DNA of 64,000 nucleotides, from assembly GCF_028890115.1 (NCBI RefSeq), contig NZ_JARCJD010000009.1, positions 1 through 64,000 on the forward strand, in the 5' to 3' direction. Positions 26,913-34,969 of the stretch are shown in pieces (within the stretch, counting starts at the first letter, position 1; every line of letters starts with the position of its first letter). The position numbers were made by a program, and so were the translations under genes. The notes below the pieces were generated by a model. It made no database searches and was not told the DNA's origin. It saw only the letters and a program-made list of their open reading frames with translations. The stretch comes from Phaeobacter sp. QD34_24 (lineage in GTDB: Bacteria > Pseudomonadota > Alphaproteobacteria > Rhodobacterales > Rhodobacteraceae).

Positions 26913-27971
26913 CTACTCGGCGGCGCTGAACCCTTCGATTAGCTGTCGCAAGCCAAGGGCCGCGCCTGCAAAGATCGCAAGGAAGGTCACCGGGGCTGAA
27001 ACCGCCAGGAGCGAGAAGGCGCTCAAGCCCTGGCCGACTGTGCAGCCAAGCGCGATGACCGCCCCTGCGCCCATGATCCCTGCGCCCAGGATCTGGCGGC
27101 GCAATTCGCGCGGATCCTCGCAGGCCTCCCAGCGGAAATGCCCCTTGATCAAGGAGCCGATGAAAGCCCCGGCCCAGACCCCGGCGATGGAGCCCACGGC
27201 AAAGGACAGCGGGCGCAGGCTGCCGGTCATGGTCCAGAGGATGGTCTCGCCCAGGGGGGCGGAGAAGGAATGCGACACAACCGGCAAGGCTTCGAACCCG
27301 GCGGTGTTGACCTTGCTGGTGAAGCCCCAGCCAGACACGATGGCAAGGCCGACAACCACCGACCAGAATATGGCCTTCTTGTCATCGCGCAATTCACGCC
27401 CGCACAGGGCGGCCAGGATGATCAGCACGCCGACGCTCATGCCGATGCTGTGCACCGACAGCCCGGTGAGGGCGGCGCCGTGATGGGCCAGCCCCGGCGG
27501 GATCTCGGTGGTGACCAGGACCTGTTCGAAGAAGAAGTTGCGCAGCGGGGCGAGCGGGCCGCTCAGCACCACATAGGTGGAAACGCCCATGACCAGAACG
27601 ATCACGAAACTGCGCAGGTCGCCGCCGCCCAGTCGGGCGATGGCGCCATAGCCGCAATTGCCGCTAAGCGCCATGCCGTAGCCGAACATCAGCCCGCCCA
27701 GGATCGAGGCGATGGGCATCCAGCGAATGCTGAGGTAGTAGCTTTCGGTTTCGCCCAGAAGCCCCAGCGCCACAAGCGAAAAGCTGCCCAGAACAGCGAC
27801 GCCGATGGCCAGGATCCACATGCGCATCCGCAGGGAGGATCCGCCGTAGAGGATGTCCTCGATGGCGCCCAGGGTGCAAAACCGACCGAGGCGCGCAGCC
27901 AGCCCCAAGAGGATGCCTCCGCCCAGCCCTGCGATGGCGGCCCAGTGGTGTTCTGTCAGCACGTCAAACAT
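26913..27971 (-). CDS. soxT: YeeE/YedE-family sulfur-compound transporter, SoxT type
   Basis: A 352-residue integral membrane protein with about nine helices and two pseudo-symmetric YeeE/YedE halves, each with the signature: LGRFCTLGAIEDIL and FGYGMALSGNCGYGAIARLGGG in the first, GAGAVIALGCTVGQGLSAFSLL in the second. Conserved Cys residues in these loops mark the thiosulfate-uptake (TsuA) group. Such genes accompany sox operons as soxT, and the placement after soxR and soxS supports that here. GGGAGGGGAG lies just upstream of ATG 27971. It probably imports a sulfur compound that serves as substrate or signal. Confidence 0.85.
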   Translation of the reverse strand: MFDVLTEHHWAAIAGLGGGILLGLAARLGRFCTLGAIEDILYGGSSLRMRMWILAIGVAVLGSFSLVALGLLGETESYYLSIRWMPIASILGGLMFGYGMALSGNCGYGAIARLGGGDLRSFVIVLVMGVSTYVVLSGPLAPLRNFFFEQVLVTTEIPPGLAHHGAALTGLSVHSIGMSVGVLIILAALCGRELRDDKKAIFWSVVVGLAIVSGWGFTSKVNTAGFEALPVVSHSFSAPLGETILWTMTGSLRPLSFAVGSIAGVWAGAFIGSLIKGHFRWEACEDPRELRRQILGAGIMGAGAVIALGCTVGQGLSAFSLLAVSAPVTFLAIFAGAALGLRQLIEGFSAAE

Positions 27972-28214
27972 GTGGCTCCCCTCCCGGCAGCTGCAGTTTA
28001 TTGACCATGCAGAAATGACCTCTGGGATGCAAGGGCCGCGCGTTCCTCAACCCCGACAGGGGATGGGCGGCACAGGGGGATGAGACGGGGAAGTGAGACG
28101 TGGGTGCGGTAAGGTGCTGTGACAAGGGCAGGAGGGCGGCCGGGGGGCAGGCAGGGTCACACGCCAAGAGCTCACGCGCCGACTTTGCGCGGGAACCATT
28201 GCGGCCTGAGGCTG

Positions 28215-28275
28215 GAGTTGTCAGGTTAGCCGTCGTCAAATTGCCGTCGTCAAGTTGGCGATCGCGTAGTTGGAG
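28215..28275. repeat. Imperfect tandem repeat of about 14 bases between soxR and soxT
   Basis: The 323-base gap between soxT and soxR (27972-28294) holds no convincing gene. Within it, GCCGTCGTCAA occurs at 28229-28239 and again at 28243-28253. Weaker copies flank them, so on the minus strand the units read approximately CAACTACGCGATCG, CAACTTGACGACGG, CAATTTGACGACGG and CTAACCTGACAAC. The rest of the gap is GC-rich without a clear terminator. The repeat could be a regulatory array or a replication-slippage product. Confidence 0.55.
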
Positions 28276-28294
28276 GCCAAGGGCCAGGCTTTGC

Positions 28295-28639
28295 CTAGGC
28301 TGTGGCATCCTCGTTGCAGAAGAGGTCGTAGACCACCTCCAGGATGCGGCGCGGACGATCATCGGCAAGACGGTAGTAGATCGCCTTGCCATCGCGACGC
28401 GGCACCACCAGACCTTCGAGCCGCAGGCGCGACAATTGCTGGGAAACCGCCGCCTGGCGCGCCGAGAGCAGTTCTTCCAGTTCTGTCACGGATTTCTCAC
28501 CGGTGACCAGGTGACAGAGGATCATCAGCCGCCCTTCGTGGCTGATGGCCTTCAGGAAATTGGAGGCCGTGGTGGCGCTGTCCACCAGTTTCTCCAGCTC
28601 GTCTTCCGCCATGTCGACCGAGAATTTCGGCAACCCCAT
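28295..28639 (-). CDS. soxR: ArsR-family persulfide-sensing repressor SoxR
   Basis: A 114-residue winged-helix repressor of the ArsR family (TELEELLSARQAAVSQQLSRL as recognition region). It has exactly two cysteines, Cys42 (LMILCHLV) and Cys108 (YDLFCNED), at the spacing of the SqrR/BigR/SoxR subgroup, in which persulfides link the two cysteines and release DNA. It is not the [2Fe-2S] MerR-type SoxR of enterobacteria. AGGAGATTT precedes ATG 28639. It is transcribed with soxS away from soxV. Two exact ATTC-N8-GAAT sites and one near match in the locus are its likely operators. Confidence 0.93.
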   Translation of the reverse strand: MGLPKFSVDMAEDELEKLVDSATTASNFLKAISHEGRLMILCHLVTGEKSVTELEELLSARQAAVSQQLSRLRLEGLVVPRRDGKAIYYRLADDRPRRILEVVYDLFCNEDATA

Positions 28640-28722
28640 TTCGAAATCTCCTATACGGCAGCGCTCGTTGGCCTGCGCATCGTTCCTGTCACCGCCGGTG
28701 GCAAATCGGTCCCCCGACCATA

Positions 28723-29172
28723 TCAGCTGCCGCTCGCCAGTTCTTCATATCGTTCACCCGGCTCAAATCCTGCGTGGTCGCGCAGCAGCGCCTCCAGCAG
28801 GGGCCAGAAAAAATCCGCTCCCGGATAACCTTCAAGACGGGCCATCTCATGACCGTCGCTCACAATCAAGAAGGTCGGAGTAAAAACAACGCGACGTGCC
28901 GGGACAAGATCGTCCGGAAGATCGCGCAGATTGACCCGCCGCAGCGGCGCAAAGCGGCCTTCTGCGGTCTTGGGATAGATCGGTCCGATTTCTTCGTTCC
29001 ACCGGGCACACCATTCGCAGCCGGGCTGTTCGACCATCACCAGTTCCACGGCCCGTACAGGCGTAGAGGTCAGGATCGCCGCCATCAGACCCAGGCCAAA
29101 CAGCGCCACGACCCGATGGCCCAGCCGGGTGGCGCCCCTCAGCAGGGCCACAAAGAAAGCATCGAGAACCAT
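28723..29172 (-). CDS. soxS: Periplasmic thioredoxin-like protein SoxS
   Basis: A 149-residue exported thiol-disulfide protein: hydrophobic leader at about residues 20-38, then a thioredoxin fold with active site GCEWCARW (Cys52, Cys55) and the cis-Pro segment VVFTPTFLIVSDG. SoxS proteins reduce and so reactivate SoxYZ, with electrons from SoxV. The ribosome binding site at ATG 29172 is weak, so a start further in, at the leader, is possible. It is the first gene of the soxS-soxR unit, divergent from soxV. Confidence 0.92.
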   Translation of the reverse strand: MVLDAFFVALLRGATRLGHRVVALFGLGLMAAILTSTPVRAVELVMVEQPGCEWCARWNEEIGPIYPKTAEGRFAPLRRVNLRDLPDDLVPARRVVFTPTFLIVSDGHEMARLEGYPGADFFWPLLEALLRDHAGFEPGERYEELASGS

Positions 29173-29236
29173 GACAAAGCCCTATGAAGCCGTTGACGAT
29201 CGAAGGGCAAACTGCTTGTCTGCCAAATACAACATA

Positions 29237-29252
29237 ATTTGAATATGTGAAT
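29237..29252. promoter_or_regulatory. Candidate SoxR operator, soxS-soxV region
   Basis: ATTT-GAATATGT-GAAT matches the ATTC-N8-GAAT operator of the SqrR/SoxR group in seven of eight fixed positions. It sits in the 136-base divergent region between soxS and soxV. SoxR binding between soxS and soxV is known from Pseudaminobacter, so the position supports the call. Confidence 0.6.
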
Positions 29253-29308
29253 GAAACAAGCCATGGCCCTGCGTTAAGGGGCCGATAACTGCATCAAAAG
29301 GGGCGAAT

Positions 29309-30046
29309 ATGCTCGAAATATCCTACTTTGGGGCGCTATTTGCCGGGCTTTTGAGCTTTTTCACCCCCTGTATCCTGCCAATGGTGCCGTTCTACCTCTC
29401 TTACATGGGGGGGCTGTCGATGTCGGAGCTGCGCAGCGATGGCGCGATTGCGCCGGGGGCGCAGCGGCGGCTGGTGATTTCCGCCCTGTGTTTTGCCGCC
29501 GGGGTGACCACGGTCTTCATGCTCATGGGGATGGGGGCGACCGCCCTGGGGCAGTTGTTCGGGCAATATATGGATATCCTTGCCTATGGGGCGGCAGCGC
29601 TGTTGATGCTGTTCGGCCTGCATTTCCTGGGTATTCTGCGCATTCCGCTGCTCTATCGAGAGGCGCGGATGGAGAGTTCGGCCGAGCCGTCAACAATGGT
29701 TGGCGCCTATCTGATGGGGCTGGCCTTCGGGTTTGGCTGGACGCCCTGCGTCGGGCCGGCGCTGGCCTCGATTTTGATGATCGCCTCGGGCATGGGGGAG
29801 GTCTGGCGCGGCGGCCTGCTGCTGCTGGTCTATGGAATCGGCATGACCGCGCCCTTCGTTGTCGCGGCCCTGTTTGCAAAACCGTTTCTGGCCTGGGTTG
29901 CGCGCCATCGCGCTGCTTTTGCTTGGGTGGAAAAGGCGATGGGTGCTATGCTGATCCTGTTCGCGGTGCTGATCGTGACGGGGGGCGTCAGCTATATCGC
30001 CGATGCCATGATTCGCTGGATGCCGGGACTGTCCACGATCGGTTGA
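29309..30046 (+). CDS. soxV: CcdA-type transmembrane thiol reductant carrier SoxV
   Basis: A 245-residue DsbD/CcdA-family membrane protein with six helices. It has the paired redox cysteines Cys21 (FFTPCILPMVP) and Cys147 (GWTPCVGPALA) in symmetric TPC motifs. It carries electrons from cytosolic thioredoxin to the periplasmic SoxW and SoxS. It is the first gene of the plus-strand sox run, with AAAAGGGG upstream of ATG 29309 and soxW 71 bases downstream. Confidence 0.95.
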   Translation: MLEISYFGALFAGLLSFFTPCILPMVPFYLSYMGGLSMSELRSDGAIAPGAQRRLVISALCFAAGVTTVFMLMGMGATALGQLFGQYMDILAYGAAALLMLFGLHFLGILRIPLLYREARMESSAEPSTMVGAYLMGLAFGFGWTPCVGPALASILMIASGMGEVWRGGLLLLVYGIGMTAPFVVAALFAKPFLAWVARHRAAFAWVEKAMGAMLILFAVLIVTGGVSYIADAMIRWMPGLSTIG

Positions 30047-30117
30047 GCCCGCGCCTGGACCGCATGCGCAAGAGGCTGGGCCACTGATGTTTCACTTGCA
30101 TAGGGAGAGAGAAGACC

Positions 30118-30720
30118 ATGAATCGGCTGAAGAACCTGATGACGGTGCCGTTTGCGGCACTGGCGCTTTCGCTGCTGTTCACCCTACCGGCTGCAGCGGC
30201 TGAGCTGGGCGATGACGGGCTGCACAAGACCGCCTGGATGCGGGATACTTTCAAGGATCTCCGCGAGGACCTGGAAGAAGCTAATGCCGAAGGCAAGCGC
30301 CTGGTGCTGTTCTTTGAACAACGCGGCTGCATCTACTGTACGAAAATGCACGCAGAGGTATTTCCGCGCCCGGAGGTCAGCGACTATATCGCCGAGAATT
30401 ATTTCGTGGTGCAGTTGAACCTGCATGGGTCCACCGAGGTGACCGATTTTGACGGCGAAACCCTGCCGGAGCGGGACATGGCGCGAAAGTGGAACGTGTT
30501 GTTCACCCCAACGATTCTTTTCCTGCCCGAAGAGGTCGCCGAGGATCAGACCGCCGTTCAGGCCGCGGTTTCGGTGATGCCGGGGGCTTTTGGTCCGGGG
30601 ACCACGCTTGATATGTTCACCTGGGTCAAGGAAAAGCGGTACACGCTTGATAACGGGGAAGATTTCCAGCGCTATCATGCGCGTAGGATCCAGGAGCGCA
30701 ACAATGGATCAACTGATTGA
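30118..30720 (+). CDS. soxW: Periplasmic thioredoxin SoxW
   Basis: A 200-residue exported thioredoxin-fold protein with signal peptide (hydrophobic at about 10-28, AAAAE cleavage region) and active site RGCIYCTKMH (Cys71, Cys74), then LFTPTILFL as the cis-Pro segment. SoxW takes electrons from SoxV. GGGAGAGAGAAG precedes ATG 30118. A further promoter and SoxR site follow before soxX. Confidence 0.94.
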   Translation: MNRLKNLMTVPFAALALSLLFTLPAAAAELGDDGLHKTAWMRDTFKDLREDLEEANAEGKRLVLFFEQRGCIYCTKMHAEVFPRPEVSDYIAENYFVVQLNLHGSTEVTDFDGETLPERDMARKWNVLFTPTILFLPEEVAEDQTAVQAAVSVMPGAFGPGTTLDMFTWVKEKRYTLDNGEDFQRYHARRIQERNNGSTD

Positions 30721-30742
30721 TCAAATGCGCAATAAGATAAAA

Positions 30743-30758
30743 ATTCACATTAATGAAT
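30743..30758. promoter_or_regulatory. Candidate SoxR operator upstream of soxX
   Basis: ATTC-ACATTAAT-GAAT is an exact ATTC-N8-GAAT match, extended to a palindrome with 7-base arms (30741-30747 AAATTCA, 30754-30760 TGAATTT). It lies in the 124-base soxW-soxX gap, a position where SoxR binding is known in related sox clusters. The patch is strongly AT-rich for this genome, as expected for a promoter. Confidence 0.72.
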
Positions 30759-30844
30759 TTGTTGTTGCGTGTCGGGGGCTCGGTAGCCTACGGTATGCAA
30801 TAGCTACGCAGGCCACTTTGCCGTGGCAGCCAACGGGAGGAACC

Positions 30845-31321
30845 ATGAAGAGACTATCTCTGACTCTGGCCATTTGTCTGGCCGGGACCATGTCACAGGC
30901 GGGCGAAGTCGCGCCTAAGGATGTGAAGTTCGACGACAGCGGCGCCATCGCCGAATCGCTGACCGGCGTTGCAGGGGATGCTGCGAACGGTGCGATGATC
31001 GTCGGGAGCAAGAAAAAGGGTAACTGCGTGGCCTGTCATGCGGTGACCGCGCTGGCAGATATCCCGTTCCACGGCGAAATCGGCCCGATGCTGGACGGCG
31101 CGGGGGAGCGCTGGAGCGAAGCCGAGCTGCGTGGCCTGGTGGCCAACGCCAAGATGACCTTCGAAGGCACCTTGATGCCTGCGTTCTACAAGGTCGACGG
31201 CTTCATCCGCCCCGGCGATGCCTACACCGGCAAGGCAGGCACAGAGCCGCTGCCGCCGATTCTGACGGCCCAGGAAATTGAAGATGTCGTCGCGTTCCTC
31301 GCGACGCTGAAAGAAGAGTGA
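30845..31321 (+). CDS. soxX: Sulfur oxidation c-type cytochrome SoxX
   Basis: Monohaem subunit of the SoxXA enzyme that joins thiosulfate to the SoxY cysteine. It is 158 residues from ATG 30845: signal peptide ending near residue 19 (SQAG), haem site NCVACH (Cys61, Cys64, His65) and probable axial Met in GTLMPAFY. Upstream codons open to 30590 belong to soxW in another frame. GGGAGGAACC is the ribosome binding site. Confidence 0.96.
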   Translation: MKRLSLTLAICLAGTMSQAGEVAPKDVKFDDSGAIAESLTGVAGDAANGAMIVGSKKKGNCVACHAVTALADIPFHGEIGPMLDGAGERWSEAELRGLVANAKMTFEGTLMPAFYKVDGFIRPGDAYTGKAGTEPLPPILTAQEIEDVVAFLATLKEE

Positions 31322-31368
31322 GACAGCGGCCCCTCTGCCGCCTGTCCAAGCGAAGTCAAAGGAGAAAA

Positions 31369-31788
31369 ATGATGGAGTTCTCACGTCGCGAGACCTTGGC
31401 CATGGGCCTGGGCGCCGCCGTGCTGACGGCCCTGCCATTCCGCGTGATCGCGGCGGCGGAAGACAAGATCGCCGAGTTCACTGGCGGTGCTGATCTGGCC
31501 GATACCGGTGTTGAACTGACCGCGCCCGAGATTGCCGAGAACGGCAACACCGTGCCGATTTCGGTCAACGCCCCTGGCGCAACCGCAATCCTGGTTCTGG
31601 CAACCGGCAACCCGACGCCGGGCGTTGCAACCTTCAACTTCGGCCCCGGCGCCGCCAGCCAGTCCGCTTCGACCCGGATCCGCCTGGCAGGCACCCAGGA
31701 CGTTGTTGCCGTTGCGAAACTGGCGGATGGCAGCTTTGCCAAGGCCAGTGCCGCCGTGAAAGTGACCATCGGAGGCTGCGGCGGCTGA
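31369..31788 (+). CDS. soxY: Thiosulfate oxidation carrier protein SoxY
   Basis: Carrier subunit that holds the sulfur substrate on its C-terminal cysteine. It is 139 residues with a Tat signal (FSRRETLAMGLGAAVLTALP) and ends in IGGCGG, the flexible arm with carrier Cys137. This C-terminus is diagnostic. GGAGAAAA precedes ATG 31369; ATG 31372 is the next codon and equally possible. SoxZ follows after 41 bases. Confidence 0.97.
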   Translation: MMEFSRRETLAMGLGAAVLTALPFRVIAAAEDKIAEFTGGADLADTGVELTAPEIAENGNTVPISVNAPGATAILVLATGNPTPGVATFNFGPGAASQSASTRIRLAGTQDVVAVAKLADGSFAKASAAVKVTIGGCGG

Positions 31789-31829
31789 TCGGCCCCCGCG
31801 CACTCTTTCCGAACTCAAGGAGATAAGAC

Positions 31830-32159
31830 ATGGCATCCGGTGTAAAACCCCGCGTCAAGGTCCCGAAGAAAGCCGCAGCTGGCGAAGCCGTCACCATCAA
31901 GACGCTGATCAGCCACAAGATGGAAAGCGGCCAGCGCAAGGACAAGGAAGGCAACGTCATTCCGCGTTCGATCATCAACCGTTTCACCTGCGAGTTTAAC
32001 GGTGCCATGGTGATCGACGTGACGATGGAACCTGCGATTTCCACCAACCCCTATGTTGAATTCGAGGCGACCGTGCCTGAAGCCGGTGATTTCAAATTCA
32101 CCTGGTACGATGACGATGGCTCCGTCTACGACGAGTCCAAGTCGATCAAGATCGCCTGA
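31830..32159 (+). CDS. soxZ: Thiosulfate oxidation carrier complex protein SoxZ
   Basis: Partner of SoxY; a 109-residue immunoglobulin-like protein without its own signal peptide, exported as a complex with SoxY through the Tat signal of the latter. Family motifs are VTIKTLISHKMESGQRKD, PRSIINRFTCEFNG and the C-terminal FTWYDDDGSVYDES. AAGGAGATAAGAC precedes ATG 31830. Confidence 0.97.
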   Translation: MASGVKPRVKVPKKAAAGEAVTIKTLISHKMESGQRKDKEGNVIPRSIINRFTCEFNGAMVIDVTMEPAISTNPYVEFEATVPEAGDFKFTWYDDDGSVYDESKSIKIA

Positions 32160-32236
32160 TCCCTTCCGGATCTCAAGGCAAGCGCCTCGTCCGCCACTCA
32201 AGGTGGGCGAGGTCGACACCCAAGGGAGGAAATGGA

Positions 32237-33088
32237 ATGAAATATAAGGCACTTACTGCCATCGCTGTCGCGCTGAGCCTGCCGATGGCTGCCTTCGCGG
32301 ATGCAGACGATGACACGCTGGTGGTCAACGATGAGATCACCATGGTGACCAAGGCTGCCGCGCCTGCTCATGTCGCTGACGTGTTGGACGAGGTGATGTC
32401 CGGTTGGCACTTCCGCTCGGATGAGACCCAGGCGTTGCAGAAGGACGACTTCGAGAACCCGGCAATGGTCTTTGTCGATCAGGCAATCGAAGCCTGGGAA
32501 ACGGTCGACGGATCCGAGGGCAAGTCCTGCGCATCCTGTCATGACGACGTGGAAACCAGCATGAAGGGCGTGCGCGCCGTCTATCCCAAGTGGAACGAAC
32601 AGGCGGGCGAGCTGCGCACCATGGCGATGCAGATCAACGACTGCCGTGAAAACCAGATGGGCGCCAAGAAGTGGAAGTACACCGGTGGCGACATGGCTGC
32701 GATGGAGGCTCTGATCTCGGTCCAGTCCCGTGGCATGCCGGTCAATGTGGCCATCGACGGTCCGGTCCAGGCGATCTGGGAAAAAGGCAAGGAAATGTAC
32801 TATACGCGCACCGGTCAGCTGGAGCTGTCCTGTGCCAACTGTCACGAAGACAGCTATGGTATGATGATCCGCGCCGACCACCTGAGCCAGGGCCAGATCA
32901 ACGGCTTCCCCACCTATCGTCTGAAGAACGCCAAGCTGAACACCGTGCATGCGCGTTTCAAGGGCTGTGTGCGTGATACCCGCGCCGAAACCTACAAGCC
33001 GGGTTCGGACGATTTCATCGCGCTGGAACTCTATGTCGCCTCGCGCGGCAACGGTCTGTCGGTCGAAGGACCGTCCGTCCGCAACTAA
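32237..33088 (+). CDS. soxA: Sulfur oxidation dihaem cytochrome SoxA
   Basis: Catalytic subunit of SoxXA. The 283-residue protein has a signal peptide (cleavage near residue 20, AFADA) and two haem sites, CASCH (98-102) and CANCH (199-203), so it is the dihaem type. Cys136 (INDCRENQ) is the likely ligand of the first haem. Cys244 (FKGCVRDTRAE) is the active-site cysteine that carries a persulfide in studied SoxA proteins. GGGAGGAAATGG precedes ATG 32237. A hairpin follows the stop. Confidence 0.97.
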   Translation: MKYKALTAIAVALSLPMAAFADADDDTLVVNDEITMVTKAAAPAHVADVLDEVMSGWHFRSDETQALQKDDFENPAMVFVDQAIEAWETVDGSEGKSCASCHDDVETSMKGVRAVYPKWNEQAGELRTMAMQINDCRENQMGAKKWKYTGGDMAAMEALISVQSRGMPVNVAIDGPVQAIWEKGKEMYYTRTGQLELSCANCHEDSYGMMIRADHLSQGQINGFPTYRLKNAKLNTVHARFKGCVRDTRAETYKPGSDDFIALELYVASRGNGLSVEGPSVRN

Positions 33089-33097
33089 ACCCGAAAG

Positions 33098-33126
33098 TAC
33101 CCCGTGTCATCTGATGGCACGGGGTA
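33098..33126 (+). terminator. Hairpin between soxA and soxB, terminator or attenuator
   Basis: TACCCCGTG (33098-33106) pairs with CACGGGGTA (33118-33126), and the inner bases extend the stem. Only three T residues follow directly, so termination may be partial. A SoxR site and the soxB gene lie just downstream. Confidence 0.6.
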
Positions 33127-33141
33127 TTTCACTCCCTTAAC

Positions 33142-33157
33142 ATTCATACATGCGAAT
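33142..33157. promoter_or_regulatory. Candidate SoxR operator upstream of soxB
   Basis: ATTC-ATACATGC-GAAT is an exact ATTC-N8-GAAT match 34-49 bases before the soxB start, in an AT-rich patch after the soxA hairpin. It indicates a separate SoxR-controlled promoter for soxB-soxF. Binding is inferred from the motif. Confidence 0.62.
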
Positions 33158-33190
33158 ATGTTGCATGTTTAAACAGGATATCAGAGTAAC

Positions 33191-34888
33191 ATGATCTCGC
33201 GCCGTGATTTTCTGCAGGTTTCGATGGCCGCCTCTGCCCTGGTCGGGGCATCCGGTTTTGGCAATTGGGGGCGTCTTGCGGCGCAGCAAAGCCTGACCCA
33301 GGATCAATTGCTGGAGTTCGACACCTTCGGCAATATCAGCATCATCCATGTCACCGACATTCATGCGCAGCTGAAGCCGATCTATTTCCGCGAACCTTCG
33401 ATCAACCTCGGGGTGGGAGCGAACAAGGGTCACGTGCCGCATATCACCGGTGCCGACTTCCGCAAGGCCTATGGCATTGCCGATGGCAGCCCCTCCGCTT
33501 ACGCGCTCACCTATGACGATTTTTCCTCCCTCGCCAAAGGCTACGGGCGCGTAGGCGGTCTGGACCGCATGTCGACAGTGATCAACGCCATCCGCGCGGA
33601 CCGGCCGGATGCGCTGCTGCTGGATGGCGGCGATACCTGGCACGGCTCCATGACCTGCTACAAGACCGAAGGTCAGGACATGGTCAATGTCATGAACGCT
33701 CTGAAGCCCGATGCGATGACCTTCCACTGGGAGTTCACCCTGGGCTCCGACCGGGTCAACGAGATCGTCGAGGGCCTGCCCTTTGCCGCGCTGGGTCAGA
33801 ACATCTTTGACGCGGAATGGGATGAACCGGCCGAACTGTTCAAGCCCTACAAGTTCTTTGAACGCGGCGGTGCCAAGGTGGCCGTCATCGGTCAGGCCTT
33901 CCCCTATATGCCGATCGCCAACCCCGGCTGGATGTTCCCCGAATACTCCTTCGGGATCCGGGACGAGAACATGCAGGCCATGGTGGACGAGGTCCGTGCT
34001 GCGGGCGCCGATGTGGTGGTCTGCCTGTCGCACAACGGTTTCGATGTGGACAAGAAGATGGCCAGCGTCGTCACCGGCATCGACGTGATCCTGTCGGGTC
34101 ACACCCATGATGCGCTGCCGGAACCGGTGCTGGTGGGCAAGACCCATATCATCGCCTCCGGCTCGAACGGCAAGTTCGTCTCCCGCGTGGACCTCGATGT
34201 GCGTGACGGTCAGATGATGGGGATCAAGCACAAGCTGATTCCGATCTTCTCGGATGTGATCGCCCCCGATCCGGTCGTGTCCAAGCTGATCGACGAGCAG
34301 CGCGCGCCCTACAAGGCCGAGCTGGAAGAGGTGATCGGCCAGACCGACTCGCTGCTCTATCGTCGTGGCAACTTCAACGGCACCTGGGATGATCTGATCT
34401 GCGATGCGCTGCTCAGCGAGCGCGAAGCCGATATCGCCATGTCGCCCGGGGTGCGCTGGGGGCCGTCGCTGGTGCCGGGTGATGACATCACCCGCGAGGA
34501 CATCTGGAACGTCACTTCGATGAGCTATGGCGCTGCCTACCGGACCGAAATGACCGGTGAGTTCATCAAGGTGATCCTGGAAGACGTGGCCGACAACATC
34601 TTCAACCCGGATCCCTACTACCAGCAGGGCGGTGACATGGTGCGGATCGGTGGCATGGGCTACCGCATCGATATCACCAAGCCGCAGGGCGAGCGCATCA
34701 CCGAGATGACGCTGCTGAAGAACGGCGAAGCGATCGACCCGGCCAAATCCTACGTGGTCGCAGGCTGGGCCAGCGTCAACGAAGGCACCGAAGGTCCGCA
34801 GATCTGGGATGTCGTGGAAAACCACATCAAGAAGATGGGCACCGTCTCGGTGACCCCGAATAACTCGGTGAAGGTGGTCGGGGCCTAA
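33191..34888 (+). CDS. soxB: Thiosulfohydrolase SoxB
   Basis: Di-manganese hydrolase that cleaves sulfate from the SoxY-bound sulfonate. The 565-residue protein has a Tat signal (ISRRDFLQVSMAASALVG) and a metallophosphoesterase core: ISIIHVTDIHAQL at 49-61 (Asp56, His58), LLLDGGDTWHGS, VVCLSHNGFD and the metal-binding GHTHD. A 5'-nucleotidase C-terminal domain follows. The length is typical. It follows its own candidate SoxR site and starts at ATG 33191. Confidence 0.97.
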   Translation: MISRRDFLQVSMAASALVGASGFGNWGRLAAQQSLTQDQLLEFDTFGNISIIHVTDIHAQLKPIYFREPSINLGVGANKGHVPHITGADFRKAYGIADGSPSAYALTYDDFSSLAKGYGRVGGLDRMSTVINAIRADRPDALLLDGGDTWHGSMTCYKTEGQDMVNVMNALKPDAMTFHWEFTLGSDRVNEIVEGLPFAALGQNIFDAEWDEPAELFKPYKFFERGGAKVAVIGQAFPYMPIANPGWMFPEYSFGIRDENMQAMVDEVRAAGADVVVCLSHNGFDVDKKMASVVTGIDVILSGHTHDALPEPVLVGKTHIIASGSNGKFVSRVDLDVRDGQMMGIKHKLIPIFSDVIAPDPVVSKLIDEQRAPYKAELEEVIGQTDSLLYRRGNFNGTWDDLICDALLSEREADIAMSPGVRWGPSLVPGDDITREDIWNVTSMSYGAAYRTEMTGEFIKVILEDVADNIFNPDPYYQQGGDMVRIGGMGYRIDITKPQGERITEMTLLKNGEAIDPAKSYVVAGWASVNEGTEGPQIWDVVENHIKKMGTVSVTPNNSVKVVGA

Positions 34889-34969
34889 GGGTCTCACCGT
34901 CTTCCGAGCAAACTTTGCGCCGATGAGATCCCCGATCGGATTTCGTCTTTATACGGAGGCATGAACAAG

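Noticed and set aside
33137-34897. 586-codon minus-strand frame opposite soxB
   Set aside because: Shadow frame rich in His, Asp and Gly with no family match.
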